From assembly GCA_009192285.1 (NCBI GenBank), contig WBVU01000011.1, positions 1,112,668-1,176,667 on the forward strand: DNA of 64,000 bases. Direction: 5' to 3'. The stretch comes from Morchella semilibera. Its lineage: Eukaryota > Ascomycota > Pezizomycetes > Pezizales > Morchellaceae. Below are positions 43,369-58,500 of the stretch, in pieces. Numbering within the stretch: position 1 is the first letter of the stretch; the number at the start of each line of letters is the position of its first letter. The translations under genes and the position numbers were made by a program. The notes below the pieces were generated by a model, which ran no database searches, was not told the DNA's origin, and was given only the letters and a program-made list of their open reading frames with translations.

Positions 43369-45411
43369 ATGGCTACGGATATATTACAAGAGCCGCCTAA
43401 TTATGGTCACTTGCGGTTGGACAGCATTGGAAGGATATATATTACCATATTTGTACTCTGGACTCTGTTATTTGGTATTGGGTTAATGATCTTTCTCACT
43501 CATCGCCACCTTCCGTTCATTCGTTTGAAGAATGTTCCCCTCGTGTGTGCAGCATTAGTTATGCTGCACTTTCAATTGGGTTTCGATATGCTCATATACC
43601 CTTCAAATGGCATTTTCCCTTGCAGTCTTGAGTTTTGGGTCATGAATACTTGTCTTCCGTAAGTTAGAGTTGATTTTCGACCACCAAATCTGTTAAAACA
43701 TAATACTTATAATAAACATGCGCCAGGCTTGGGACCGCTCTCTTCCAGGCACAGAACATGCAACTTTTCAGTCTCTTTTGGGGACAAAAGCACCTCGTTT
43801 TGTTGCGCTCTAAAAGTCCAGGGTCCGCAAACTCCCTAAAACCTATGGGAACATGCCCTCCAGATAATATTATCCTCCGATGCTGGTATAAGTGGCGAGA
43901 TACCTGTATCTTGAGGAAAACCTATATTGTTATTGCTATTGGCACTGCTCTGCAAGTATATATCCAAAGGCGGGATTTCAATTTATAACAATATATGCTA
44001 AGCGTACGAAAAAGCTCTTTGTGGCCTTGGCAATTTTTCTTGTTTCAAGACGCTTCCACTCGGGATTTGGACTTGTGGGGAAATCTGTTTCCCGCCTCCA
44101 ATGCAGAGCTGGATGGGAATGGTATGCACTCCATGTACTCCGCATCTGGGCTTTCCATATTTCCTTAAATGTCATACAAAAGCGCAGTTTCTTGCGTGTA
44201 GAGCTACTAAAAAGCGATTTTGACGGATATATAGGATTCACTCAGGAATCTGGCAGTGGGTTTGGACATATGGTTACGGCCCCTTCATCCTCTTTAAGAT
44301 TAGGAAGATTCAGGATACGCATAGATGGCGGCTACAGACAACTTTGGCCATACTTTTCAGGTTAGTTACTTTTAGGGGTGCCTTGTTGGGTTAGATGGTT
44401 TCTCCCCCCTTCTTGATGCTTGTGGTGTTGGTGAGCTATTTTTAACAATTTTTATTGGCCCCTTCACACAGTCTGCCAGCTTTGCCATTATGGCTTTCGA
44501 CTTGGTTCATACCAAATTTCTACATCATGAATTCTCACTGGCCTCCTAATCTATGGTAGGCTTCCTCCCTCTTAACCTCCCAATCACCCACCAAAGCCTC
44601 TGCTTACGGGGTTAGGTTTGTGCCCGGACTCGGAGCAATGGAATTTGTGATACTGTTTTTCCCTATTATCGAGATTTGGGAGTTCAAAAAACGCCAGCGT
44701 AAAGCGCGTGAAGAGCCTGGCCACACAAAATTCACTAAATACAGTATAGCAGCATTGGAACGAGCATTACATCACGACATCGACCGCTTGGAGGAATTTG
44801 CCGCTACTAAGGATTTTACCGGAGAAAATATCATATTTCTTAAGCGTGTTGAGAGTTGGAAGGAGAGTTGGAGACTGTCGGAGATCGAGGCTAGTGGTGA
44901 GAAGTTGACACCACTAGCTCTTCGCGCACGCTACGATACTGCTGAGTGTATATTCAGATCACTTATTCACCGTGAATCCTCTGCTTTCCCTCTCAATATC
45001 GAAGAGGAGATCTATCTTCCTTTGAGCAGGGTTTTTGGTGAATCCAACTACGGGTCCCAGAGATGTCTCCCCGTGCACAAACTTCCTTCTATACCAAGGG
45101 CAGTAGCTCCATTTACAGATGGAATTCTGACAAGCGCGAGAAAAACACCCGAGAGCAGGTGTTTTTGGGAGACTCAAGGCCGTCGAGAATCCGAAGAGCA
45201 GGAATACAATGGTGAGGGGCCGCCAACACCACCACGAAAAAACTCGGTGGTGGTCCTACCACGTGAGCCGCCAATGCACTTCGATATCCACGTTTTTGAT
45301 AGAGCAGAGGCAGCAGTCAAACAAATGGTTCTGACAAATACTTGGATTCGGTATGATTTTCTTAGTGGAAAGGGGGAACAATATACTAATATTATTTGGG
45401 AGCATCATTAG
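43369..45411 (+). CDS. Seven-transmembrane protein with C-terminal RGS domain
   Basis: 543 aa in six exons (43369-43658, 43727-43955, 44015-44121, 44235-44360, 44472-44555, 44616-45411). Seven hydrophobic segments are visible: IYITIFVLWTLLFGIGLMIF, NVPLVCAALVMLHFQLGF, the LEFWVMNTCLPLGTALFQA stretch, TYIVIAIGTALQLFVALAIF, GIWQWVWTYGYGPFILF, TTLAILFSLPALPLWLSTWF and GAMEFVILFFPIIEIW. An RGS domain starts near residue 321: YSIAALERALHHD, EFAATKDFTGENIIFL, ARYDTAECIFRSLIH. RGS domains accelerate GTP hydrolysis by G-alpha. The 7TM-RGS order resembles plant RGS1 and fungal GprK-type receptors. Exon 4's acceptor was chosen to give WEWIHSGIWQWVW. The long tail after RGS has a proline/charged linker. 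Confidence 0.85.
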
Positions 45412-46164
45412 TTACGTGGATTCCTTACCTCCCTCTGAGCGCTCTTTAATCGGCGTAGGACCCACGGTTTTGCCTAAAGCTAGCAGTGGAAGAATTATTT
45501 CTGGAAAAAGGAATTCGAGGGGTTTTAGTTAGTGCACACCTACATACTAATAAGGAAGTGGAAGTATGGAATCGTGCCGGGCCTATATTCCACGCTCCCT
45601 GTGGTATTATCAAGATCTTTATTGCGTGTTCTAGTTCTAGTTTTACTTGCGGTATTGCTAGAATATATATACATGTACTTAATTACGAAAGTGTGCGCAA
45701 GTCTAAATTGCTGGCTGCGATTCATAAACTATCACTCGAGTGGTCGATTTCTTGGCGCTCTCACGTGACAGGTCTTAGTTACAGTATATACATGTTTATA
45801 TTTAAAAGAAATCTCGCCTGATCATCTTTTTCTACGTAGTTAAGTATATAAAGCTCTTATGGGCATAAGTGGGTTCAGTCATATATAGCATTCGGTAGCA
45901 TGCCGTTAGACTTTATACCTACATATACTTAGTATCTACATGTACTTAAATCTACTACTACCGCTTTTTGGGATTTAGCAGAGTAAGAAGTTCGTCCGGA
46001 AATCTCACACAGTTCTGGGTTTCTGGCTGTTGTTGAAATTGAGTTCAATAATCAGGGTCTGCCAACATGCAGCGCCAAGACCCGAGACTCGGTAGCTCCT
46101 CAACGTCACGACTTCAGATCTCCAAGCTCAACAATCAATACCGCGACTACTATCGGCTCCTGTC
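45412..46164. other. 7TM-RGS to VPS11 intergenic region
   Basis: 753 bp between tandem genes, AT-rich. TACATGTA copies near 45669 and 45938. A 111-codon plus-strand frame (45486-45821) has no similarity I recognise and lies in the expected 3' UTR/promoter. No gene called. Confidence 0.5.
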
Positions 46165-49100
46165 ATGGCATTGACTTCGGTATACCATTTCTTGCTTGAT
46201 AAAGCTCCAGCTGTTGTTAACCTATAAATCTAGTGGAAATCCTTTAACTTCTTTACCGTCACCCCCGTCAAGGCACCTGACGAAGTCGACAAAACACCTT
46301 CACGGCCGCTCTTTGAGGTCTGATCTTTCCTAACGAGTTTTGACTAGATACAACGAGCCTCTTGGATCTAACAGTCAATAGGGTACAGACATAACTGCTA
46401 TAGCTTCTGGCTCCGATAGCATATTTATTGGTACTTCTACGGGCCACATCCACGTCTGCAACTCCACTTTTAAGATTGTTCGCTCTTTTCACACACATGA
46501 GAACGACTACGACCACTCAGGGAGTATCAGGCATATCAAACAAGTTGAAGGAACAGCTCTTTTGGTCACAGTGAGCGAAGATCTAAGCAATGAACCCGTG
46601 TTGAAGGTGTGGGCGCTAGATAAACCTGAAAAGAAAACCGGGTTTCCAAGATGCCAGACAACTGTAACTATCAACAACGGGAGAAGACAATTTCCTGTTA
46701 GTTTTGAAGCCATTCCAATGCCTAAAACGCGCTAATTTTAAGCAGATTTCTGCATTTGCGACCACCCCTTCACTATCCCTTGTCGCAGTTGGGTTTGCCA
46801 ACGGATCGATCACCCTCATCCGTGGAGACCTGATCCACGACCGTGGGACAAAGCAGAGGATTATCTTTGAGTCTGAAGAGCCAATTACCAACCTGTGCTT
46901 TTCACCGCCTGCTACATCGCCTGTTACGGCTCCTGCCTCTGGATACAACCCGTATAGATACCACCCTGCAGCTGACGGTGGCGACACACTCTATGTTTCT
47001 ACAATAGGCCGTGTTTTAACACTGATCACCGCCGGGAAAGGTACAGGTCAGCCTGCCAGGGTGTTGGAATCCCAGGGATGTGGCCCTGGATGCATGACCC
47101 CTGCGATCGACTTCTCCTCTGGCGATAAGGGACTCTCCGGAGAAGGTAGCGATATTGTTATCGCTAGAGACGACGCTATCTACTTCTATGGCCCTAACGG
47201 CCGCGGAGCTTGTTATGCATATGAAGGTCCGAAGGAAATGGTGAATGTATTCAAGAATTACATCTCACTAGTTTCGCCCCCAGCCACACAGCCATCAACG
47301 GCAGCCCGAACTGGGGGTGTTTCTGATACCTTGAAAAGGCTTGTGGGGAGAGGTGCCCCAGCGGCAGCGGATGACCCTTTTGATGTCACAAAGTTCACGC
47401 TTCTGGACACAGAACTGAAGTTTGTGGCACATTCTGAGCGGTTGGTCTCCAGCGTCCGGAACGTTTTCAATTCATGGGGCGATTTATTCGTTCTGACTTT
47501 TGACGGGAAATTGTACCGGTACCACGAAGTGAGCTTGCAAGACAAGTTGGATATACTTTATGCTAGAAACTTGTATATCCTAGCCATTAATCTTGCACAA
47601 AAGGCCGGAGTAGGAGAGCCGAAGCTACGGGCAATCTATAGAAAATATGCAGATTACCTGTATGGGAAGGGCGACTGGGATGGATCAATGCAATGGTACA
47701 TTAAAGCCCTTGGTCCCGCAAACGAGGAGGGGGTAAGCACAGTTATTCGCAAATTTCTTGATACGCAAAGGATACACAATTTGATCGAATATCTCGAAGA
47801 GCTTCATATGCATAAGATTGCTACATCTGACCATACAACACTCTTACTAAACTGCTATGCTAAGCTAAAGGATATAGAAAAGTTGGAGAGGTTTATCAAA
47901 CAAACTTCAGGCGAGGGATTAATGTTTGATGTGGATACAGCAATTGCAATGTGCAGACAGGCGGGCTATTACGAACAGGCCGTGTACCTAGCGCAAAAAC
48001 AGGGTGATCACGAAGTTGTCGTTGCTGTTATGGTAGAAAATTTGAACAGAATATCAGAGGCATTATCATATATCCAAGGGTTAGATCCTGAGATGGTACA
48101 TTCAACGCTCTACTACTTGTCAAAATTGATGCTGATTGATGCCTAGGCATATGCAAGCTTAATGAAGTATGCACGAACCTTCTTAAAAGAAACCCCAGAA
48201 CGTACAACGGATTTCTTTGTCGAGTACTATACAGGGAGATATCTTCCAGGGAGCAAAATCACTTCAGAAATTCAAACACAGCATGGCAAACAGGAATCAG
48301 GGATACAAAGCTATCTCAATGCTTCTCTATTACAACAATTGCCATACATGGGGGGAGGGATAGGATCTACGGCAACCAACACACCAACAAATGCAGTCAA
48401 CACTGGCCCATCTCCTAAGAACGTTCCAGAATCTGCAACGGGTGAGGGAACAACAGTACCACTTGCGCTGCCAAAAGCATATAGCGTTCCAAAACCAAGG
48501 ACGGCATTCTCTTCATTTGTGGAGCATCCAAAGGAATTTGTCTTGTTTTTGGAGAGGGTGCTTGAAGGTTCAGAGACTGGGGGTTACGGAATAATGAATG
48601 AAGGTGACCGAATAGATATATATACCACACTTTTTGAAATATACCTGCAGCGGGCGAACGAAGAAGAGAAAAAAGAAGAGAAAGAGGAATGGGAGGCTAA
48701 GGCAAAGAAGATTATTGAAAGCGAAGAGGTGAGTTTTAATTGTTTCTCCACAGGATCTATTATGACCATCATTTATTGACTGAAGCCCTAAGAAATTGAT
48801 TGATACCTCTAATGTTCTTCTAATATCTCACTTATCGGATTTCCGCGACGGAACTGTACTTGTCCGAGAAAAGCAAGGTCTCCGATTTGATATTTTCAGA
48901 TCCTGCTGTTCAGCTGGAGATACGGCTGGCGCTGTTCGTGCGCTTAAGAAATATGGTGCAGAAGAGCCTCAGTTGTATCTTGCTGCGCTATCATATTTTA
49001 CCAGTAGCCCTAAGGTGCTCGGAGAAGTTGGTGAAGCTGAACTACAAAGAGTGTTGAAAGTCATTGATGAGCAGGGCTTGATGAAACCTCTGGAGGTTGT

Positions 49101-49738
49101 ACAAACATTGAGTACAAATGCCGTTGCTACTGTTGGTATGGTGAAACGCTATCTAGGAGATACGATCGAGAGGGAGAGGAGGGAAATCCAGAATGTGAGG
49201 AATCTCAGGATAATTATTAAACCTTCTAAATTACTAACTTTTTTTGATAGAACCGGAGAACGATCGAGAAGTACAAGGTGGAAACGGAGAGGAAGAGAGC
49301 AGAGATTGAAGACCTAGGCACGAAACCTAGTGTATTTCAGGCGCAGAGATGCCAAGCCTGCAAATTGCCGTTGGATCTTCCTACTGTGCACTTTCTGTGC
49401 AAGCATTCGTTCCATCAGAGGTTTGCCAGTCTTTTCTTTAAATTCGATATTATTTACTAAGGGGGAAACAACAGATGCCTCAACCAGGTTGATGACAATG
49501 TGGAATGCTTGGAATGCGCACCCTCAAATCAGACCGTTCGGACGCTTCGCAAAGGTAAGGCCAATCTTAAACATTTCATCCCCTGTTAATACTGATTTTG
49601 AATACAGCCCAAGACGAAACCTCAGATAGGCACGATTATTTCAAGATGTCACTTCAAGAATCGCGGGATAAATTCGGCACAATCAGTGATTTCTTCGGGA
49701 GAGGTGTTATGGCTGCGCCTCCTGTTATACCAAACTAA
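46165..49738 (+). CDS. VPS11: HOPS/CORVET core subunit Vps11 (Pep5), RING-H2
   Basis: Class C Vps scaffold protein of HOPS and CORVET, 1042 aa. Exons: 46165-46179, 46234-46317, 46382-46696, 46746-48095, 48147-48728, 48793-49194, 49251-49420, 49475-49554, 49608-49738. It starts MALTSWKSFNFFTVTPVK, a Vps11 hallmark. The propeller has AIASGSDSIFIGTSTGHIHV. The solenoid includes LYARNLYILAINLAQKAG and KYADYLYGKGDWDGSMQWYI, then FVEYYTGRYLPG. The end is ETRKRAEIEDL-type coiled coil and a C-terminal RING-H2 from residue 950 (CQACKLPLDLPTVHFLCKHS FHQRCL). An in-frame stop at 48144 lies inside a 51-nt intron. The acceptor of intron 3 could be 3 nt earlier, adding one Gln. Confidence 0.94.
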
Positions 49739-50063
49739 CCTTAGCGTGATGTTGTCTTAGTATTTTAAAGGTGGTAATGACCAGAATGATTGTTGTGTTA
49801 TGCCAGTGGGTTGGGTTATTTCTTTCCACTTATTTTACGAATTATAACCTTTTTATTGCAACGTATAGAGCCTTCCATGGTTCTCGAAAAACTGATATAT
49901 ACCAGTCCTGCTGGCTCCCAATAACTATTACCGATTACCTAGGTTCAGAACTCAATATTTTGAATTCAAGATGTCTTTCACTCTTTACCCCAGATAGCTA
50001 TATAAAAAAAACGCCATGGCTCAATACTCCAATTTTAAGAGAGAATATTAGAAGGATAACGGT
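49739..50063. other. Intergenic region between convergent VPS11 and UFE1
   Basis: 325 bp, AT-rich, between two stop codons; presumed 3' UTRs. Nothing else seen. Confidence 0.5.
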
Positions 50064-51219
50064 TCAAATAAACCAATCCCATACAAAGACAACACCAGAG
50101 AAAACCACGGCTCCCCAGAAAGCTGTTCTAGCAATTGTAATTTTTTCACCAGCCTTTTTAAGCTCTTTATTGCCTCTCTCGACGTTCTCCGTAGTTTGCA
50201 TCGCATCTTGAACTAGATTATCAATGTAGGCATTTTGGGTCGCCAAGTTCGTAGCCAGCTGTGTTTGAAGTGAAGAAATCTCAATGAGGGATTTTTCAGC
50301 AATTCTGTGGAGATAATAAGCAATAGTTACTAGTACTAGCTTTGACACCCACTTAGGTTTTGTACATACCTAACTTGGTCCAGTGCATCCTCGTAATGTT
50401 TGATTAACTCCCCATTCTCCTTCTCGAATAGCTGCAGTTGTTCTGGTGTAAGTTGTGCCTCGATACTTTTCTTTTCATCTTCTTCCATTATTGCAGCATT
50501 CCCCCCACCTAGGTTCGAACTTGACGCAAAACTTGGTATAAGCTGTTGTGGAGACGCCTTATTAAGCATGCTCTTGCCCTTCTCAACCTGCCGCTGTAGC
50601 CTAATCTCCTGTTGTCCCCGCTGAATCTCACTTGCTCTCGCCAGCTTCGTCTTCAAAAACCATAGCACCCCTTCCCTGTGTTGCTTGAGTGTCTCCAGTT
50701 TCCCTTCTTCATGCTTCTGTTCAGCGCTCTCATCACGGAATAACCCTCGAAGACCAGTCGTGAAACGGCGCCGTAACAGCGCATCCGCAGTTTGAGCACG
50801 TAGTGTTTCGGTGGATTCTAGCCGGTCGATAAGCGTCAAGAGCTCTTGAATCACACGTTTTGTTTCTGCATCAATTGCATCACGTTGGGCATCCGTAAGT
50901 GTATTGGCATTACTACTGGAGATAGATGATGTGGAGATGGTGCGTGGAAGATTTGGACGTGCGGAAGCTGTGGCAGTAGAAAGATAGGACTGCCGTATAG
51001 AAAGAAGGTAGACCCTCAGCGAGGAGATATGTGACTCCTAGTTTCCAGCCGGTCAGTGAAAAGGAAAAGCTGCTAGGGTTATAGTGGGTAAGTTACAATT
51101 CGAAAAGCTTCTTTCAGAAATTCATCATTTGGTGTGGCAAGCTTTCGAGGTGTCGATATAAGGGCTACTGCTGGATGCTTTGATAGAAACTCATTGAAAA
51201 TAGGAGTTATATCAGTCAT
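50064..51219 (-). CDS. UFE1: ER t-SNARE Ufe1 (syntaxin 18)
   Basis: Qa-SNARE for Golgi-to-ER retrograde fusion, 343 aa, exons 51219-51097, 51037-50370 and 50304-50064. The N-terminus MTDITPIFNEFLSKHP and RKLATPNDEFLKEAFRIESHI match the syntaxin-18 N-terminal domain, and IQELLTLIDRLESTE continues the helical bundle. The SNARE motif (IAEKSLIEISSLQTQLATNL through NLVQDAMQTTENVERGNKEL) has the zero-layer Gln in NLATQNAYIDNL. A C-terminal anchor (AFWGAVVFSGVVFVWDWFI) ends the protein without a lumenal tail. Convergent with VPS11, another membrane-fusion gene. Confidence 0.92.
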
Positions 51220-51493
51220 TATTATTGATTGTATGGAGTAGTAATGAAGGAACGAAGAAAGTCAAGTTGGCTACGTTGCAATAAACAAAACTGACATCGG
51301 CCTATGAGGCTCTACACACATACATGTAATAAAAGCTTGGCTGTTTTAGCGCAACAAGTACATGTAACTACACTACTTCTAGATACAGTTAGTCCTGCAC
51401 ATAGAATAATAATCTACATGTAGTCTCGTCCCATCCCTATTTTGGTGTGGTTGGAGATGTAGGTAAAGCATGTAGTGTTTTATGTATTTAATT

Positions 51494-51523
51494 AACCCTA
51501 ACTAACCCTAACTAAACCCTAAC
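51494..51523. repeat. Telomere-like CCCTAAC repeats, interstitial
   Basis: Four CCCTAA-bearing units separated by 0-3 extra bases (AACCCTAACTAACCCTAACT then AAACCCTAAC). CCCTAA/TTAGGG is the telomere unit of most filamentous fungi. The tract is short, degenerate and flanked by unique DNA, so it is not a chromosome end here. Confidence 0.5.
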
Positions 51524-51810
51524 AAAAAAAAAAGTTGGAGTCCTAAAAAAATACCGATTGGGTCTGGGAACGAGACTAATAATAATAATTGATTCTATTC
51601 ATGTAGATGCGTGTATTGACTATAATAAACTCAAATTCCATTATAAAGCAGAATCAAAGAAACCTTATATCTTGCTGTGGAGCCATTAATTGATTGATTA
51701 TATCACGATGGATGGCCGTACTGAAATTCATATTGCTAACAATAATGCTTTCTTCAAAATAAGAGAAAAAAGTAAAGTTGGATCCTTACATCTTCGACGG
51801 CTGCTGGTTT

Positions 51811-51866
51811 TTCCCTTTCCTTTCCTTTCCTTTCCTTTCCTTTCCTTTTTTCCTCTTCTTCTTCTT

Positions 51867-51900
<34 letters not shown>
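51811..51900. repeat. CCTTT microsatellite followed by poly-T
   Basis: Five CCTTT units (about 51818-51847) then CTTCTT and an uninterrupted T run of about 32 nt ending at 51900, followed by GGGCGGGGGGG. Such runs are unstable and often misassembled. Confidence 0.8.
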
Positions 51901-51901
<1 letters not shown>

Positions 51902-51998
51902 GGCGGGGGGGAGGTTTTCAAGATACCGTGGTCATCTAATAAAAATTCTAGGTAAACCTGTAGACCCCTGAGGAGGTCTCTAAGTTCTATTTGTACAC

Positions 51999-52083
51999 CT
52001 ACTCGCCAAATTTTTAAGTCTGTTGATTTTTTAGGTGTAGTTGCCACGCAAAATATCAACAGACCTTAAAAATTGGCGAGTAG
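51999..52083. repeat. Imperfect 30-bp inverted repeat
   Basis: CTACTCGCCAAATTTTTAAG at 51999-52018, extended by TCTGTTGAT, is mirrored by the complement ending GGCGAGTAG at 52083 with small indels. It makes an 85-nt stem-loop around GGTGTAGTTGCC. Confidence 0.7.
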
Positions 52084-52904
52084 TTGCCTTAGTCGCTACA
52101 AACAGTGTTCATTCAGATCAAACAAATGGAGAAATTAGACAAAGGAGTGTTTTTTAGGTTTTGGAGACATGGTGTGGGTTGCTTATCGGAGCTTCCTGGG
52201 AATCTTTCTAGACTATAAGCTCGGGGATTATATGTACTATGAGGAAATAGTTCTATATTATAGTTTTATCTTCTATCCCCCCCTTTTAAGGTGTGCTTGC
52301 CACAAAGTCTCTCTAGAAAGAACACCTTGGGCTCAAAACGCAGCGAAAGACGCCTGTCATCAAGTCTAGTTGTTTCCCCGTGATGCGGTGAAGCACGTTC
52401 CAATCCTGACTCAGAATTGAGCTTTCTGGTGATAAGTGCAGAACTGTAGTGATCCGTTACCGTCCGAATTATACGCTGCAACTTTCACACAGCCTCTAAG
52501 CAAGTACTTATTTGGTGGCAAAGCGAGGTATGATCTAGAAGATGAGATTTCTTCCCTGTCAGGTAGATATCTTGGCATAGGAATCTGAACGCTAGCGCAA
52601 AGATACATGTAGGGTTACTCAGCACTACTTGGCGCAGAGATTTTTCATGACAAGGTCCGCCGCGCTTCCTTTTTATACTTCACAACATCCCCTTTCTCCC
52701 TTTTCCATCAACCTCCCATCCCACTCCCTTGCTTTTATTGAACGTTCACGCGTCAAATTAGCAATCTATCTCATCTCTCAAGTATCATATCTTTCTGTTC
52801 CCACAAAAGATTATATACATAAAAGCCTACTACTCATCGCATTCTTGTGATCGGTTAGGATATTCGTGCTTGAAAAAATTTCATTCACCTAGACACAGTA
52901 CAAC

Positions 52905-55524
<2,620 letters not shown>

Positions 55525-58500
55525 CCTCACTTTCCAGCATAATAATTTTTCGGCAGGCCTAGATTTCTTCGCTTGGGGTTCTTATACTTTTTTTCTTTCT
55601 TTCATAGATTGGTTTACTCACATAAAAGGGGTTTCGTTTCAATCATTCATTTGATATTCAAAATAACGTTCACTATCGACATGTTTCGAGCTCTGCTTGG
55701 CAATTATGGCCTATCAGAGAATGATTCAAGATTCAATTGATGACAAGAATTTGATGGGGAACAATGAATGTTATAGTTACTTTTCGTATAGCACTCAGTA
55801 GTAATAAATTCAGACCTGTCTAAAATAAAAAAAAGAATTAACCCGCGCATTTGTGTATGGCTGGACTCTGATGACGGAGGATAGCCATGGAATACTGCAA
55901 AATAATGAGAGCTCCATCAAAAGTCTAAAATAACGTGTTGACAAGGGAGGGCCGAGATTGGGCTACCCAACAGGATCCCCCCGACTAAGACATGTAATGG
56001 TCACTCGCCTGAGCTGGAGCTTCTCCTCTTCGACATCCCCGTTTTAAGTTCTTGTTTCGGGGGACGGAGCGGAAAAACCTGAGCCTGAGTCTTTGACAGC
56101 AACAGGGCGGGTCTCGCCACATCTAGGTGAGGGGAACTGTCGATTTCTTCGGGAACGCAGTTTGCTTATGGGAATCCCGAGGCAGATACTGCAGTGAGCA
56201 ATGAGGTCACTTTCGTGCGTAACCACGTCGAATATGATACATGTGGTTTCCGAAGGGCAGGACGCGTAGAACGCCGACATCACACACACACCGCGCGCCT
56301 CACAGTCCAAAGGATGAGACGAACACCCCCTCAGGTAAGGAGGAACCATACAACACACGATAGCACCACCTCTATAAATTTATTCAATTTTTTTATTTTT
56401 ATTTTCTCTTTTCACACATCCTATCAATTGATAGTCAGGGGGAAGGGATGATGGATGATGAACGGGTATGATGTAACGACTTGATGTACCAAAGTTGCCA
56501 GGATTGGGGGAATCAACTGGCCAAGAAGGAAGGGTTTCTTCGCCAGGAGATGATATCGGTAGCTATACATTGTACTTACCTAATATTTTGAGTATGTCTG
56601 GTGAGGTGTGCTCCTTAGGCCTCACGACGCCGGATATTCCATGAAGAAGGGGCATGATCATGAATTAATAATGTAAGGAATATGGGAACCTGTGATAATG
56701 ACCACAACAGCACCAGCAACGAAGATGCTTCTGAATATCGCCAAGAGGAATGAAGCAATCGATCGGGCATATCTATCTACATGTATGTTTTTTTCATCCA
56801 ATGGTTAATTGTTGGTGGGGTAGACGGATGTACCCTTGGGGGGGGGGGGGTGTTCCGGTCAAAAAAACCATTGAAACTTTATTTTGCCGCTATGCCGGCA
56901 AAGTGCCTGATACGGAGTAGCTCGAAGCGGCAAGCCGCCAACAAAAGATCCAGAAAAAACTCCGCCGCGTTGATTGACATTCGGCCAGACCCTGAGCTGT
57001 AGGTACTTTCTACATACATAAACCGGGCTCAACTAGGGCTCAAAGCAACTCTATGTATGGTTGAGAACCACGAGGTTTGTCAGAATGCTGGTTGAGACCT
57101 TAATTCAACGATGCTCAATTGACGCGATAGAGAAAGCCTAGAATACATGTAGATTAGAATGCTGTATGTCTGGTCTAAATCATCATACACGTGCGCGAGC
57201 ACACACAGGCAGGACGACACAGCATATCCTGCATACCTCACTTCATCATACAGCAATTGCGCCCCGTGCGGATGCTTGTATCTTCCCTCTACCCCCCCCC
57301 CCCCCCCGCGCTCTCTCTCCATAAATTTCCCCCATGACACTACGGCGTCATACTCGGCCCAGATAATCGGCAATCAGACCGGCCTGGCCGAGTTCTTTCT
57401 TTGGGTGTTCTCCCTGAATAGGGCCACACCCTTCCGACCCGCGTGGATGGCTGGCTGTCTGCTTGGAATTTTACATTTACATTCAACACACGGACAGAAC
57501 TGTGGCTTGACTGCTTCTCTTTTCTTTTTTATCCCCACTTTCTCCATGGGACGACACCTCTAGCCGCCCATCATAACAGGACTGGCTTAGCAGAGAACAA
57601 CCAATGGATCGATTATCGAATTCTACGAATCGGGCTATCGCCGCGTAACGCAATCAAAACCCAGTATTCCTTCCCAGCCACCCATCATCACTGGCACTGC
57701 ACCACAAGCTGCTACTTACTGCCTACTGCTGCCCTCAACCCACCCCCCCCCCCCCGCTTTTGCGTTGAAACGAACAATGCCATCCTCCTAGGAACAACAC
57801 TGCGAACCCATCACCCCCCCCAAATCGTAAATTCGTAGTCGCCCAGGAAATGGGATACCAGATGCACGCAGGTAACGCCTTGTGGAATGTTCAATGGAAT
57901 GTTTCGACTCAAAAGTGCCATCGTCCGAAGCCACGGCCCTGGGTCGTTTTTTCGCGTTTCCATAGATATACGCCCCACCCTCCTTTAGTCCACTTCGCGT
58001 ATTGTTGCTACTAATGGCACCACCGCGCATTTGTGTTTCCTGCATGGAGCTGTCATGTCTTTCAGGAAGTCATATTATTATTTTATTTTTTGCCATTTTT
58101 TTATGTATGTACCTACACTTTTTATCCTGTTCGCCGTCCCCAGTGCCATCGTCACTTAAAGTTTACAGTGGGGTTTTGCGCTGCATGCGCCACACTCGTG
58201 TTGTGTTCACGTGAGTAGCATCCATTCGCCCGCCACTGATTACCCATTTTTCTCGAGTTTTCCATGGCATGAAAAAAAAATATCCAGCTTCGCACAATTT
58301 GGAATCCAGGCATTTTTTTAATTCCGCGTGATCTTTTGCACGCGGCCGTTGACCGCTGGATTTTTTCCCTTCAGAAAAAAAAAACTGTTGTCGCCAATCG
58401 AATTGTTCAGACGGAGTGCCTCATGTGATAGGTAGGGAAAGGACCGGAGAAGGAATGGAAAAGCTGTTGTTCCGGGGACTACTGAATAAATCTCCGAAGT

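Larger units (their letters stand above)
51220..52904. other. UFE1-DBP2 divergent intergenic region
   Basis: 1.7 kb. It contains three TACATGTA copies (about 51323, 51358, 51416), a telomere-like CCCTAAC tract (51494-51523), a (CCTTT)n tract with a long poly-T (51811-51900), and an imperfect inverted repeat (51999-52083). Short frames here match nothing. Confidence 0.6.

Noticed and set aside
48144-48146. In-frame TAG that seems to split VPS11 into two genes
   Set aside because: A GTACAT donor at 48096 and a CCTAG acceptor at 48146 remove it as a 51-nt intron, giving DPEM-AYASLMKY, which matches Vps11.
57443-57838. 131-codon plus-strand frame upstream of the Con7-type gene
   Set aside because: Crosses homopolymer C runs, low complexity, no recognisable domain and overlaps another frame of equal length.
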